Positions 46,142-57,845 are shown, counted from the first letter of the stretch. The stretch is DNA of 64,000 nt from Phymorhynchus buccinoides (GCA_017654935.2 CM065712.1:16249073-16313072); one strand, 5' to 3'. Notes: generated from the sequence alone by a model not told the origin. Program-made: numbers and translations.

Positions 46142-48795
46142 TTGTAATCTTAAAGTATTTAACTTGATCATGGGGGTGGGGGTGGTGGTATTGGACGAAT
46201 CGAGCATAAGTTCACAAACATCTCGACCCCAAAAATGGGGTGCGGGGTTCAGTGTTAGGCAATGTCACGAAATCCCCCGCTCGATCTTGATCAGAGATCG
46301 GGAGAGGGAAAACTCGAACCCCGAGGAGAGTCTCGCACACCCAAACAAACAAACTCACAGGAGAAGGCACACACGCACATCAGAAATACAATACAAAACA
46401 AGACTATTTATTATAATCAAGCAGACACACACTTACACAATTCAATACATTCAACGTTTAACAAATTATTTACATATTATACATGGCATTCAAAAGGTTT
46501 AGCCCACAGAGAAAATAACTAAAGCCGGCAACTAAACCAATTAACCAAAGGAATGTTTAAATGGAAAAACACGAGCCGAAGAGGAGAAGATCTGCAAAAC
46601 TGAAGGGTGGAAGAAACAGCAAAGCGTCGAAAGTTCGATGAGAGAAAACAAAGACAGAAGATACAGCAGAGAAGAACGGTGAAGACTGCTGATGCCCACC
46701 CGAGGGCAAACCAACAGCAGTCGAGATGAGGATCAGCAGCAAGAATCACCCTCAGCTCTCAAGCCAGAGCTAGACGCAAGCGGGCACAGGGTCAGGAACC
46801 AGGCCGGACGCAGGTGGACAGCTTGCCGCACGCTCGGCGAAAGAAGCCAGAACAAAGGTGCCCACGGCAACAAGGGCACCAGCGGCAACCAGAGCACCAG
46901 CGGCAACAACAGCAACAAGGACTGTGGGATAAAACCAAACCAAACCAAACCCTGTTTTGAACACCTAGGACAATAACAATTTTGTATTTCCTAAAACAAA
47001 ACAGTCTCCCCACCAGTTTCCTCAGTGGTGTAAACTCACACACCCTTTTTAAACTTGGTTCTCTCCAAGAACCCAAAAATACTGACAAACAATATATTTT
47101 TCAATCCTTTACATTCATAGCTCTGTCTAGGGTATAATTTCATTCAAAGTGTAACTAAAATGTTTTACAGTCTTTCGGAAAAAACAAGGCTTCTATATTA
47201 TTAGTAAATTCCAGTCACTTCAAATACAAGCCTTGATAGTTAGATTATCTTGAAAGCATTACATTAAATTCCGTCAAAAAACTATTATACATTTTCATCT
47301 CTTCCAGAAGGTGGGCGAACTATAGGCATGAAATTAATTTCTCAAAAATGACATTCGCAATGTACGACAAAAATGTCAAAAACATTAAAGCACTAATACC
47401 ACTTCCTCTCAAAATGAAAACGAGAATGGGAATGAACGCTTGGTAAGGCACGTAGCTACATTTCTAAACGCGCCAATGGAATAACAAACTTATTCCCTAT
47501 CATAGCTAGGATAATGGCCGATAGAACACATAGGCCACGAGGCGCACTGTTTCTGAAACCGCAAACGCACCTAAACAAATGCCTAAGTTAAGCTCCTTAT
47601 CCACGATGCCAATTACCTAAAGCTATGATTCTAAATTGAACATGAACTGAACAATTTCGCACAGAAATCGCCCAACAAGCATTAGAACGCCTCCTAAATA
47701 TGCAATAACCAAACCGCATCCATATACCATACAGTAAACAACTCAACCAGCGAAAATATTCTGGTCCTCAGGGAGGAACACACTAAAACTGGATTATCTC
47801 CCTTAACAATTGCGTGCGCGTGCGCATTTGGCTCTACAAATCTTGCCAGTTGAAATACACGTTCCGCGCCAAAAACGAGCTGTCTGGCTTAAGCTCAAAA
47901 GCAAATAAACATATTGATTAAAAAATGAGTGCCGAACTTTGGGCAACGAATTCTACGACCGGAAAAACCTATGCAATGGACTAGCAATGACCCAGCCAGC
48001 CACGCTCTACATAATATAATTGTAAAAGCAAGAAAATCATAAAAAATTAAACCAAAAAGGAGACACGCAAATATACATGTTAGAAAACCTACAACTAGCT
48101 AGTTTACAATATTATGCGCGAGTTGTACGACTTTACACGAGATTAATACTAGTTTATGTAGCTACTGACCAGATTCCTCGTGGTAAAAACTAAAGGTGTT
48201 GGAACCCTCTCTGTCGCGGTTCTGGTCTCAGGCCAAGGCAAGCGTGGACGGGAAAAGGTGGGTGAAAGGGAAAACCAGCCACAGCCTTCTCGTGGACTCC
48301 CTCAGAATGCCGGTCGAGGTGTTGGGGAGAAAGGAGGGTCGATGAAGAACAAAACAGAAGGGATGAGGGTGACGATGAAGAAATGGATGAATTCAGCCGA
48401 AGTTCAACAACTTCGCCAACTCTCACGCCTAGGTTCCGTGAAGAGTTGAAAAACGTAGTCTTGGATCCAACAGGGATGAGGCCCTCAACCACACCCCAGC
48501 GCAGAATGGCCGTAGGTGGACACGATGAAAACGATGAGAAAGTGAAGAGGTGATGACAAACTGAAGACAAAATGAAGAATGACCACTTGGCCGGTCAATT
48601 TCTGAGCTGATTCAGAGCTGAGTTCGAGATCTCGCGAGAGGTCAGAGCTACATTCGGGTTGCACGCATTTCATGAGTAAGTTGTCTCCCTTGATAGATAG
48701 TTAAAATGAAAGACACGGAGTTCTTTGCGACCGAGTGGTAGACAGTTGTGTTTTCCTTTCTGTCTGTTCAGATGAAAATGTCACAAACTCGTGAC
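46142..48795. other. Interior of the fold-back element
   Basis: No conserved gene found on either strand. Open stretches such as 46692-46976 and 48190-48570 are short, without motifs and partly low complexity (Asn/Gly/Ser repeats from GGCAAC units near 46865-46920). Confidence 0.45.
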
Positions 48796-49613
48796 AGGCA
48801 ACATGGTATATTTCGGCATTAGGCTGCACTGTAGGTCTTAGGATGCACTGAAGATTCGGTGTTAGGCGACATGGTACATTTCGGTATTAGGCTACATCGT
48901 ACATTCGGTCTAAGGCAGCACCGTATATTCGGTGTTAGGCGACATGGTACAGTTCGGCATTAGGCTACATCATAGATTCGGTCTTAGGCTGCACTGTGCA
49001 TTCGGTGTTCGGAGACACTGTATATTTCTATGTTAAGCTGCACTGTCACTTTGCACTGTTTCTGCTTTAGGCTGCATCGTATATTCGGCCTTAGGCTGCA
49101 ATGTATATTCGGTGTTATTCCGCTTCCCCTTTTAAAATACATTATTCCACTGTCCTTAATCGATTTTCGCCAAAAACTAGGGGAGAGCACTTCGTGAAAA
49201 TTACAGTTGATTCCCTCGACTTACTCGGTCAAAACCATAGCAACCATGGCGGCATGGCGGCGGATCTTGAAACCGCAGGATGCGAGTCAGCGACTGCCAA
49301 ACATTTTTTTGGAAAAATGAGGGGCAGCCAGTATCCACAAAATGCTAGAACTTGCAAAATGTGACGTAAAAATATAAATTACATCAAGTTTGAATGACGC
49401 ACTGTGTTCTAAGTGATGTAAGTCTGCTCAAACACACGAGGCGAGAGCTGGGGGCCTATACCTGATGGTATAGTAACTTCCCCCGTTTGACCGATTAGAT
49501 TAGGCAAGATCACTCCCCCACACACCATGAAATTACTCCCCTTAATTATTTCCGAACAATTCCTATTGATATCCTTAACATGATTCTTTCTCTTGTTGTT
49601 TTCTCTTTCGCAG

Positions 49614-49736
49614 ATCCAGGCTTCAGGTCGTGGGCTCGGAGGGAAGGCCTGTCGAAGGCCACTTTCAGGGACCAGCTGCAGCTGCTGGAGGGCCACTCGC
49701 TGGAGAAGAATCTGTCCCAGCTCCTCACCCTGCCTG
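49614..49736 (+). CDS. CARD-gene exon 7
   Basis: Strong acceptor TTGTTTTCTCTTTCGCAG and donor CCTG|GTAGGG. 123 bp, phase 1 in (matching exon 6) and phase 1 out. It encodes PGFRSWARREGLSKATFRDQ, LQLLEGHSLEKNLSQLLTL and LPG-like ends. Predicted mostly helical and amphipathic, no family recognised. It lies ~0.5 kb to the right of the TTAA element and ~0.3 kb left of the LTR retrotransposon. Further exons should follow in phase 1. Confidence 0.6.
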
Positions 49737-50051
49737 GTAGGGTTTATAAACCAGCTACGAAGCCAAAGCTGGTGAATGTTTTCAGGGCTTTCTGTTTGTT
49801 CTGGACTGTCTACCTGACTATTACTGGGGGGGTTAATGGTCTTAGCCCAGGATAAGCTGTAGTTCTTTCTCCCTCTATGTTTTCAACAGTATTAGGTGCA
49901 TGCGACCTCCTAGTTCTGTTGCGATTTATCGTCAGAAGTGGCGTGTCCGACGTCGTATCGAACCAGATCCAGATATCTATTTGATTACCTATCTGTCTGA
50001 CTATCTGTCTATCTATGTAAACACGACAGCGTGTGAACAGAGGGACAAAGG

Positions 50052-51821
50052 TGTGATGTAAGTGTCCCGCGTGACCCCTCTTTCTTATCTACACCCCCCC
50101 CCCCTCTCCTTTTCATTTCTCTGTCCGGCCGCCACTTTAATTGCCATCCACCATCAAAAGAACGCCGATTAAGGCATTTGTCTCTTTGAAGCCCGATTTA
50201 CCTCCCCTGTCAGCATGTAACACCTACAGAGGTTATCTCCCTTTACCCCCCCCCACCCTTATCTCCGTTCCCCATCACGAGAAAGTGACAACCACATTCG
50301 GCTCCCTTTGAAGACAACTCGTCCTTTCTAATCACGAGAATGATAGGAATGTCAGCATGTGATAAGGATGTAACCGGCGCGTGATTGTTCGGTACTAGTA
50401 TGCATAAAATTATAGCATCATCTTGTGACGTGTCAATTGCTATAAACCAACCACAGGCTTTCATTGTTTGAAAGTGAAGGCTATAATTGGAGTAGTGAGA
50501 AAAAGTTTTCACACAAGACGCTGAAACCTAGCTAGAGCAACATTGCAGACTCAACCTCTCTCCCAGCCAGTCATAATAAGCCCAACTAGTGAGTATTATT
50601 GATGGCTGGTGATTGAGATTTTGTTTTTGTTTGATCCTATTTTTGATCTAGATCCTATGTTCAATGATGACTAAGGAGTAGATAGATATGTTATTGAAAA
50701 GAAGTGGTAAACATTCTGTTCTATTTATGTGCACTGATTATTTGTGTGTGTGTGTTTTTGACTTTAACACTTTTGGTACCAGAACCGGAGTTTATGCCTA
50801 CTAACCCTTTTGTCTATTTTTAGTAGGAAACCTATGGGCCGCAATCTTGCACTTTATGATACCATTCCTTTCCAGGTGTTGGATGGAGAGTGATGTTGGC
50901 TTGATCACCTTTTATGTTTTACTGATCTCAGTTTGTTAACTGAAATTCAGATTATGTGTTCTTAGTGCTATTGTACAAGGGAAGCCTTCTAGCCGGTTGG
51001 GATTCACTAATTCCCTGCCGACTGAAGCCCCTTGTCTCTAAGCCATAGAGATCTACATCCACCTTCTCCTGTGATTATCAGCAGGGCATCGTGGGCCGGA
51101 CGATCATCCCGGACTCACAAGCACCAAGACGGGAACGCCGCCAAGACGACCCGCACCCAGAATCCGCGAGGAGACCACGCCTGAACCGTGCCATCCCGCG
51201 AAGCCGTAACCGGAACGACTGGGAGCTACTCTCACCTGACGAGCAAGCCCAGCCAACCCAGCACTCGCCGATCACTACGGAGGAACTTGACAACAGCTAA
51301 GTCCACAGGACCGCGCCAATCATTTGAACTTTCCCCCGGACACTGAAAATAATTAGTGACCCTTCTCGCTTGGGGCTAACCTTCTAGAAAGACAAAAGTC
51401 TTGTAAATCCTTTCGGATTGTCATTGGTTTTTTCATTCATATTTTGTTTTGGCGCCATTGAGCTGCTTTATTATTATTGTTGCATAATCTTATGCAGATT
51501 TTGTGAGTAAATAAAATACAAGTGTCAAATAATCCTGAACCCTTTGGTCAGACTGATGAGAGTGGGAGTCTTGTAATTTCATGTAAAACCCTACTTCTCT
51601 CTGTCTGCCATTTAGAGCAATTCAACCACTTGTATTTCTTACAACCATACGAGCCAGAACCCGGGCACAAATATAAATTTATTAGATGAAAAGGGGCCGG
51701 GAAAGTTGCTCATCTCCCATACCCTAGAGAAGTGGGCTAAAGGCAAATTTTCTACTTGAAAATTTAACACACTAAAAGTCTTCCCTAGAGGCTTAGCCTT
51801 TTAACCCATTACCTCGTCACA
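50052..51821 (+). repeat. 5' LTR
   Basis: 1770 bp, TGTGATGTAAGTG to CCTCGTCACA. It contains poly-C runs, a TATAAAC word near 50441, GTAAATAAAATACAAG (possible polyadenylation signal) near 51510, and a 69-codon ORF (51091-51300) also present in the 3' LTR. Confidence 0.9.
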
Positions 51822-51827
51822 TCTAAT

Positions 51828-51847
51828 TGGGGGCTCGCGTCCGGGAT
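51828..51847 (+). promoter_or_regulatory. Primer binding site, tRNA-Pro-like
   Basis: TGGGGGCTCGCGTCCGGGAT lies six bases after the LTR. It equals the known tRNA-Pro primer site of murine leukaemia viruses (complement of the tRNA-Pro 3' end) except for an extra CG in the middle. Confidence 0.7.
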
Positions 51848-52093
51848 ATTTTTTTTCATAAAGTCTAACAAATTTCAATTCAAACTTTATTTACTTTCCA
51901 AAACTTATCTTGTGTCCACTGGGAAAGTTATTGTGATTTGGTTCACTGTGTTTTGATTTGATTTGTTTGAATGCTATTTATGACTTTATTTTGATGTGCA
52001 TGCTATTTCTGTTTATGTTGAAATAGTTAAGTGTTGTTTGATACATTCAACTCAGCAACTTTGTTTTGATTTTGAATAGTTGTATTTACAACC

Positions 52094-53908
52094 ATGGCTG
52101 AGATTGTTAAACTTAGGAGGGAACTTAAAGAATGGGGAGAGTCTCTAGGATTGTCTGGCCAAGAGTTAGCTAATTTTGTCATAGCTGAATACGACAAAGA
52201 GAAAGCTCGTGAGACTCAAGAGGCTGACAAAGCTCGGGAGGCTCAAGAGGCTGATAAAGCTCGCGAGGAGGCTGAGAAAGACAAACAGCGAGCCCATGAG
52301 GCTCAAGAGGCTGATAAAGCTCGCGAGGCTCAACAAGCAGATAAAGATCGCGACGCTCAGGAGCAAGAGAACATCCGTACTCATGAGTTAAGGCAGAGGC
52401 AACTAGTGCAGGATGCCAAAAATAAAGAACTCGAACTTGAGGCCACTGAGCGGGAAAAAGCGCGAGACCATGAGCTAGCTATGAAGCAGCTTGAAAACTC
52501 AGCAGACTCTGAGACTGCTGCCCCTCAAAATTTTCACCCTCCCATTCAGACCCCAGCCATGACCTTCACATTGGAGGCATTCAATGAGGCAACAGAGTCT
52601 ATCGATGCTTTCCTCGATAGATTTGAAAGACTGGCCCAGGAATTTGAGCTTGCTCCGGAAAAGTACAACCTCAAGCTTGCCCAAAGTCTCAGGGGTGTGG
52701 CTTATGAGGTGTACAGCAAACTTCCGTCAAGCCAAATTACCGACTACCCAGCTTTGAAAGAAGCCCTGCTCAACAGATACCAGTTGACAGCTGACGCCTA
52801 CCGGAAAAAGTTCCGGTCAACCAGAAAAGGTAGGGGAGAGTCCTATGCCCAATTTTCAGATAGACTGGGAAACTATCTGACAAAATGGGTGTCCCTTTCT
52901 GCCAAATCAGAGTCCTATGAGGATCTCCGGGAACTGATGGTTGGCGAGCAACTGCGCGAAACCATGTCCCCAGAGTTACGCACCTTTACTGCCGAACAAG
53001 GTGCCACAACTCTGGCTGACCTCATCCAGCTAAGTGACCGGTACACTCTAGCCCATGATGAACCTAGCGCCCCTAAAAGGCCAAAACTACAGCAAGTTGT
53101 TGGGTCCACTGCTTCACAGCAGAGCAGGTTTAACCCCAACTCCAAAAGTGGGTCAAACAGTTCTACCCATGAACGACAACCACTGGGACAACCCTTATAC
53201 TGCTCATACTGCAAGTCGAACACCCACAATCGGGATGACTGCAGGAAACTTGCTTACAAGCGGCAAAATGTTGCAACTATGCAAGTCGTCTCGACTTCGC
53301 AGAATTGCACAAACCCCTCCCCAATCCAGTGTCCAGGCACACCGTCAGTCGTCGGACAGGCGACTGTCAACAACATCCCTGTTCAGTGTCTCTATGACAC
53401 TGGACTGTCATGCGACGCCATCGTCTGCGGATCCCTAGTCCCCGCATCAGCATACACGGGAGACTTCATCTCTCTGCAGGGCCCTGATGCTTCAATCCCC
53501 CCATCCACTTTGCCAGTCGCCATAATCAATGTCGACACCAGATTTGTAAAGGGACCCATCAAGGCAGTGCTCATGGACAGTCCTGTCTATGACCTCATAC
53601 TGGGATCACAGTATGTGTTTTTAGGGCACCCCTCTCAACCTGCCATAGTTTCAGCAGCATTCCCTTCTCCCCAATCCACAAACCAACTCCCTCCCTCCTT
53701 CCCAAAGAGCAAAACTCCCTCAGCGGGGAAGAAACCTCTCAACGCGGCAAACCAAATTGCCGCGCGAGCCAATCCAGATTGTCCCAAGTCCCCAAGTCCG
53801 CCACAACTTGGAAAATCCTTCCCAAGGAATGTCCGCCTAACGACCCAAGACCACTCACCGTCTGTACCTCAGGTGAAAGGCAGCACTGGACCCGCAAACA
53901 CCCACTGA
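52094..53908 (+). CDS. Gag-protease polyprotein of LTR element
   Basis: 604 codons, intact. Residues 1-35 are charged. Residues 37-90 consist of repeated EADKAREAQ-type 9-mers, a likely coiled coil. A capsid-like region follows, about 155-320 (AFLDRFERLAQEF, YEVYSKLP, YRKKFRSTRKGRGESYAQF, MSPELRTF). A zinc knuckle, CSYCKSNTHNRDDC (C-x2-C-x4-H-x4-C), lies near residue 368. An aspartic protease follows, with VQCLYDTGLSCDAIV near 430 (active-site DTG) and DLILGSQYV near 500. The C-terminus is Pro/Ser-rich. It matches metazoan Ty3/gypsy Gag-PR layout. It ends without RT, so it depends on a partner for replication. Confidence 0.85.
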   Translation: MAEIVKLRRELKEWGESLGLSGQELANFVIAEYDKEKARETQEADKAREAQEADKAREEAEKDKQRAHEAQEADKAREAQQADKDRDAQEQENIRTHELRQRQLVQDAKNKELELEATEREKARDHELAMKQLENSADSETAAPQNFHPPIQTPAMTFTLEAFNEATESIDAFLDRFERLAQEFELAPEKYNLKLAQSLRGVAYEVYSKLPSSQITDYPALKEALLNRYQLTADAYRKKFRSTRKGRGESYAQFSDRLGNYLTKWVSLSAKSESYEDLRELMVGEQLRETMSPELRTFTAEQGATTLADLIQLSDRYTLAHDEPSAPKRPKLQQVVGSTASQQSRFNPNSKSGSNSSTHERQPLGQPLYCSYCKSNTHNRDDCRKLAYKRQNVATMQVVSTSQNCTNPSPIQCPGTPSVVGQATVNNIPVQCLYDTGLSCDAIVCGSLVPASAYTGDFISLQGPDASIPPSTLPVAIINVDTRFVKGPIKAVLMDSPVYDLILGSQYVFLGHPSQPAIVSAAFPSPQSTNQLPPSFPKSKTPSAGKKPLNAANQIAARANPDCPKSPSPPQLGKSFPRNVRLTTQDHSPSVPQVKGSTGPANTH

Positions 53909-53925
53909 AGGTACTATCGGGACAG

Positions 53926-54351
53926 GCCGCACGTACAGCCGTCACCTACCCCTCCCTTTCAGCGAGTGGCAGTCGACTTGGTCGGGCCCCTACCTCAACG
54001 GAAGAAGATATTCCGGTATATAGTCACCATGGTCAACATATGTACCATGAAGTGCGATGCCGCCCCAATCTCCTCACTTGATGCTAGCCAGATAGCCGCG
54101 GCACTCAAAGCCATTTTCGCCCGAATCGGCCTACCAAACCACATCATCAGCAACGATGAGTCCAGGCTAAAGGGAAAACTCAGGCAAGAGGTGTTTGCTA
54201 TCCTGCAATCAACCTTGGGACAACTCAACACAGGATTGCCGCAACAACCTCAGTCAGAATCCATTCCACTGATCTCCAACCCACCTGCTCCTTTGAACTC
54301 TGTGTTGCGACCAGATGTTCCACCATTCCAGCCGACCCAGTCTCCCCACTA
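53926..54351 (+). pseudogene. Integrase remnant
   Basis: In the frame of 53966-54352 the reading RVAVDLVGPLPQRKKIFRYI, TMVNICTMKCDAAP, then SQIAAALKAIFARIGLPNHI and ISNDESRLKGKL matches the first half of a gypsy integrase catalytic core (first Asp in VDLVGPL). The second Asp region, normally SDNGSQ, reads SNDESR, and the Glu segment is missing. It is followed by a Pro-rich tail. RT and RNase H that should precede it are deleted. Confidence 0.75.
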
Positions 54352-54426
54352 ATTTGTCCCTGTCGCCCAAGTCGAAAGTGGAGTCGGCGTTCCACAGGAA
54401 GATTCCGGTACCAGAATCTTTTCTTC

Positions 54427-54436
54427 GGGGGGCCTC
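54427..54436 (+). promoter_or_regulatory. Polypurine tract region
   Basis: GGGGGGCCTC directly before the 3' LTR. The short G-run is the likely plus-strand primer site, though it is interrupted. Confidence 0.45.
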
Positions 54437-56219
54437 TGTGACGTAAGTGTCCCGCGCGACCCCTCTTTCTTATCTACACCCCCCCCCCCCCCTCTCCTTT
54501 TCATTTCTCTGTCCGGCCGCCACTTTAATTGCCATCCACCATCAAAAGAACGCCGATTAAGGCATTTGTCTCTTTGAAGCCCGATTTACCTCCCCTGTCA
54601 GCATGTAACACCTACAGAGGTTATCTCCCTTTACCCCCCCCCCCCCCCCCTTTATCTCCGTTCCCCATCACGAGAAAGTGACAACCACAGTCGGCTCCCT
54701 TTGAAGACAACTCGTCCTTTCTAATCACGAGAAGGATAGGAATGTCGGCATGTGATAAGGATGTAACCGGCGTGTGATTGTTCGGTACTAGTATGCATAA
54801 AATTATAGCATCATCTTGTGACGTGTCAATTGCTATAAACCAACCACAGGCTTTCATTGTTTGAAAGTGAAGGCTATAATTGGAGTAGTGAGAAAAAGTT
54901 TTTCACACAAGACGCTGAAACCTAGCTAGAGCAACATTGCAGACTCAACCTCTCCCAGCCAGTCATAATAAGCCCAACTAGTGAGTATTATTGATGGCTG
55001 GTGATTGAGATTTGTTTTTTGTTTGATCCTATTTTTGATCTAGATCCTATGTTCAATGATGAATAAGGAGTAGATAGATATGTTATTGAAAAGAAGTGGT
55101 AAACATTCTGTTCTATTTATGTGCACTGATTATTTGTGTGTGTGTGTTTTTGACTTTAACACTTTTGGTACCAGAACCGGAGTTTATGCCTACTAACCCT
55201 TTTGTCTATTTTTAGTAGGAAACCTATGGGTCGCAATCTTGCACTTTATGATACCATTCCTTTCCAGGTGTTGGATGGAGAGTGATGTTGGCTTGATCAC
55301 CTTTTACGTTTTACTGATCTCAGTTTGTTAACTGAACTTCAGATTATGTGTTCTTAGTGCTATTGTACAAGGGAAGCCTTCTAGCCGGTTGGGATTCACT
55401 AATTCCCTGCCGACTGAAGCCCCTTGTCTCTAAGCCATAGAGATCTACATCCACCTTCTCCTGTGATTATCAGCAGGGCATCGTGGGCAGGACGATCATC
55501 CCTGACTCACAAGCACCAAGACGGGAACGCCGCCAAGACGACCCGCACCCAGAATCCGCGAGGAGACCACGCCTGAACCGTGCCATCCCGCGAAGCCGTA
55601 ACCGGAACGACTGGGAGCTACTCTCACCTGACGAGCAAGCCCAGCCAACCCAGCACTCGCCGATCACTACGGAGGAACTTGACAACAGCTAAGTCCAGCG
55701 GACCGCGCCAATCATTTGAACTTTCCCCCGGACACTGAAAATAATTAGTAACCCTTCTCGCTTGGGGCTAACCTTCTAGAAAGACAAAAGTCTTGTAAAT
55801 CCTTTCGGATTTCATTGTCATTGGTTTTTTCATTCATATTTTGTTTTGGCGCCATTGAGCTGCTTTATTATTATTGTTGCATAATCTTATGCAGATTTTG
55901 TGAGTAAATAAAATACAAGTGTCAAATAATCCTGAACCCTTTGGTCAGACTGATGAGAGGTGGGAGTCTTGTAATTTCATGTAAAACCCTACTTCTCTCT
56001 GTCTGCCATTTAGAGCAATTCAACCACTTGTATTTCTTACAACCATACGAGCCAGAACCCGGGCACAAATATAAATTTATTAGATGAAAAGGGGCCGGGA
56101 AAGTTGCTCATCTCCCATACCCTAGAGAAGTGGGTTAAAGGCAAATTTTCTACTTGAAAATTTAACACACTAAAAGTCTTCCCTAGAGGCTTAGCCTTTT
56201 AACCCATTACCTCGTCACA
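54437..56219 (+). repeat. 3' LTR
   Basis: 1783 bp, TGTGACGTAAGTG to CCTCGTCACA. Differs from the 5' LTR by scattered substitutions and poly-C and T-run length changes. It contains the same 69-codon ORF at 55483-55692. Confidence 0.9.
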
Positions 56220-56564
56220 AAAGAAAGCTCAATGTTTCCATGGCCGGTAGGTATTGAGGATATCTAGGCCAAGTTTGAGAATAAAGGTCATTGGTCAAAG
56301 GGCAAGGTCACTGGAGCCCAAAATGCTGCCGCACACCTGCTTTTTTCTAGCTGTCAATAGCGTGGCGAGCTACATTTGAGATCCTCGCTGGCGCAGAGGT
56401 ACTGTAAAGTGCAGGGTGTAGACCGTTTGACTGGACTTTAGTGTCAGGGGTGTTTGTCTGTTGATTTGTTTGTGCAAGGTCACTGGACTGCAAAATGCTG
56501 CCGCGCGGATGGTTGATCTAGCGTTTTCATGGTTCAGTTTTATTTCATTTTGTTGCTGTCCCAT

Positions 56565-56745
56565 TTTCTGGGCCCCGCGTTGCTCATTCCCAGTCCCAAC
56601 TCGCAGCCACACCCTGGTTTGTTAGGTTGCAGGCGTACCCGAAGCCAGCCAGTCCACAGAGGGGTGCCAATTTATGTTAGGCCGTCAAGAGGCAACCAGC
56701 AGAGGAGACACTGCACTGCTGCACTGAGTCGTTTCTATGGAGTTA
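56565..56745. repeat. Dispersed repeat, first copy
   Basis: Shares CAGCCACACCCTGG-like and ATGTTAGGCCGTCAAGAGGC and CACTGCACTGCTG with 57635-57845. Similar order, roughly 80% alike by eye. Unknown family. Confidence 0.55.
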
Positions 56746-56814
56746 GGTGGAGCCTGTTATGAGCTGACATATAAGCAGGACACAACCCTGCCTGGTGGTG
56801 TGGTGGAGTGTAAC

Positions 56815-57265
56815 GTGTGCTTTTGCTATACATCTATCCATCAAGCTGCTCCATCTTATCTCTGCGACAATATTTCTATCTATATGCCAGCTCGCACTTT
56901 ATATTCAGTTTCTGACCCTCTTTCTCTCCAGATCCATAGGTATAAGCTTTCAACAGTTGGTCGGCGCTCTTTTGCTGTCTCAGGACCGACATCTTGGAAC
57001 AAACTTCCTCTTTCCCTCCTGTCAGCGACCGATCCTCTCTGCTTTCAAAGCTAACCTCAAAACCCACTTGTTCCCCCGTCATTAAAGCTCTCTTTCTCTT
57101 CTCTCTCTTGCCATTAGGTCTGTTTCTGCTGTATTCCATTTATGTCATCCGTGTGAGTTCGCTTTGTATTGCGTTTTTTGTTTGAATGCGTTATGAATGC
57201 TAACGTGTGTGTGCGCTTTGATTTGATTTCTATCAAGATTCAGCGCCGTATAAATACTGTATATT
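56815..57265 (+). pseudogene. LINE ORF2 C-terminal fragment and 3' tail
   Basis: The plus strand, across two frames, reads SIHQAAPSYLCDNI, then RTLYSVSD, then HRYKLSTVGRRSFAVSGPTS and WNKLPLSL, then FQSNLKTHLF. This is the common C-terminus of CR1/Rex-like LINE ORF2 (APSYLxDLL..., GxRxFSxxAPxxWNxLP...FKxxLKTHLF). It ends with a GCGCCGTATAAATACTGTAT tail. One frameshift near 57030. No RT core. Confidence 0.75.
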
Positions 57266-57634
57266 GTTATGTTATGTATTTCCCATAATACTGATCCCAC
57301 ATGGAGTACCGTAACTTTTTTTTAAAAATCATATTGTCTCCTGTTCGCTATCTGCTGACAGTACTTTATATCATTAAAAACACAACAACCACAGAATGGC
57401 TAATACCTCAAATGAATAGCCTGCTAATAACGTATAATTGCTGAGGTATGATTTCTTTGGATTTAAAACACAAAAGGTCCAGTTCAGGTTTTTTTTTAAA
57501 GTCTCGTCATTTGCTATTGGAGAAGAATGTTAGATTTTATTAAAATAGCAATTATTTTTTTGGCATTGCTTTGTTATTTTGAAATGTTTTTCTCTTTCAT
57601 CCTCTTCTTTTTTTCTTTTTTTTTGCTGTTCTAA

Positions 57635-57845
57635 TTTCTGGGCCATACAGTGGCGTTGCTCCCACGCCGCTCATCTTGAATCCCAATTCGTAGTCACACC
57701 CCGGCTTGTTCAGGTCGCAGATCCCAGACCAGCAGTTCAAAGGGACCGAATCTATGTTAGGCCATCAGGAGGCAACCAACCGAGGAGGCACTGCACTGCT
57801 GCTGAGTCACTTCGGCGGAGTTCAGTGGAGTCTGTTCAGGACACC
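57635..57845. repeat. Dispersed repeat, second copy
   Basis: Partner of 56565-56745; includes AATTCGTAGTCACACCCCGG, TATGTTAGGCCATCAGGAGG and CACTGCACTGCTGCTGAGTC. Confidence 0.55.

Larger units (their letters stand above)
45653..49131. mobile_element. 3.5 kb TTAA-flanked fold-back element, non-coding
   Basis: TTAA on both sides (45649-45652 and 49132-49135). The left terminus AGGGTGACAGGAATAACACC pairs with the right terminus, which read inward is AAGGGGAAGCGGAATAACACC, and both continue GAATMTACAWTGCAGCCTAA. Each end has a long subterminal array of ~25-30-bp variants of CCGAATATACAGTGCAGCCTAA: 45690-46080 on the left and, inverted, about 48800-49120 on the right. TTAA targets are typical of piggyBac and Kolobok transposons. 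No transposase is recognisable inside, so it looks non-autonomous. Confidence 0.65.
50052..56219 (+). mobile_element. LTR retrotransposon, recent, non-autonomous (Ty3/gypsy-like)
   Basis: Two nearly identical direct repeats with TGTGAYG...CGTCACA ends enclose a 2.6 kb interior: tRNA primer site, gag-protease ORF, integrase remnant and purine-rich tract. RT and RNase H are absent. The flanks AAAGG (before 50052) and AAAGA (after 56219) are a plausible 5-bp target duplication with one change. High LTR identity implies a young insertion. Confidence 0.9.

Noticed and set aside
46692..46976. Possible transposase gene inside the TTAA element
   Set aside because: Short low-complexity reading from GGCAAC-like repeats; no catalytic motif in any frame.
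51091..51300. 69-codon ORF inside each LTR as an accessory gene
   Set aside because: Present in both LTRs only because the LTRs are nearly identical; no motif. The third LTR is cut by the gap before this region, so conservation cannot be tested here.
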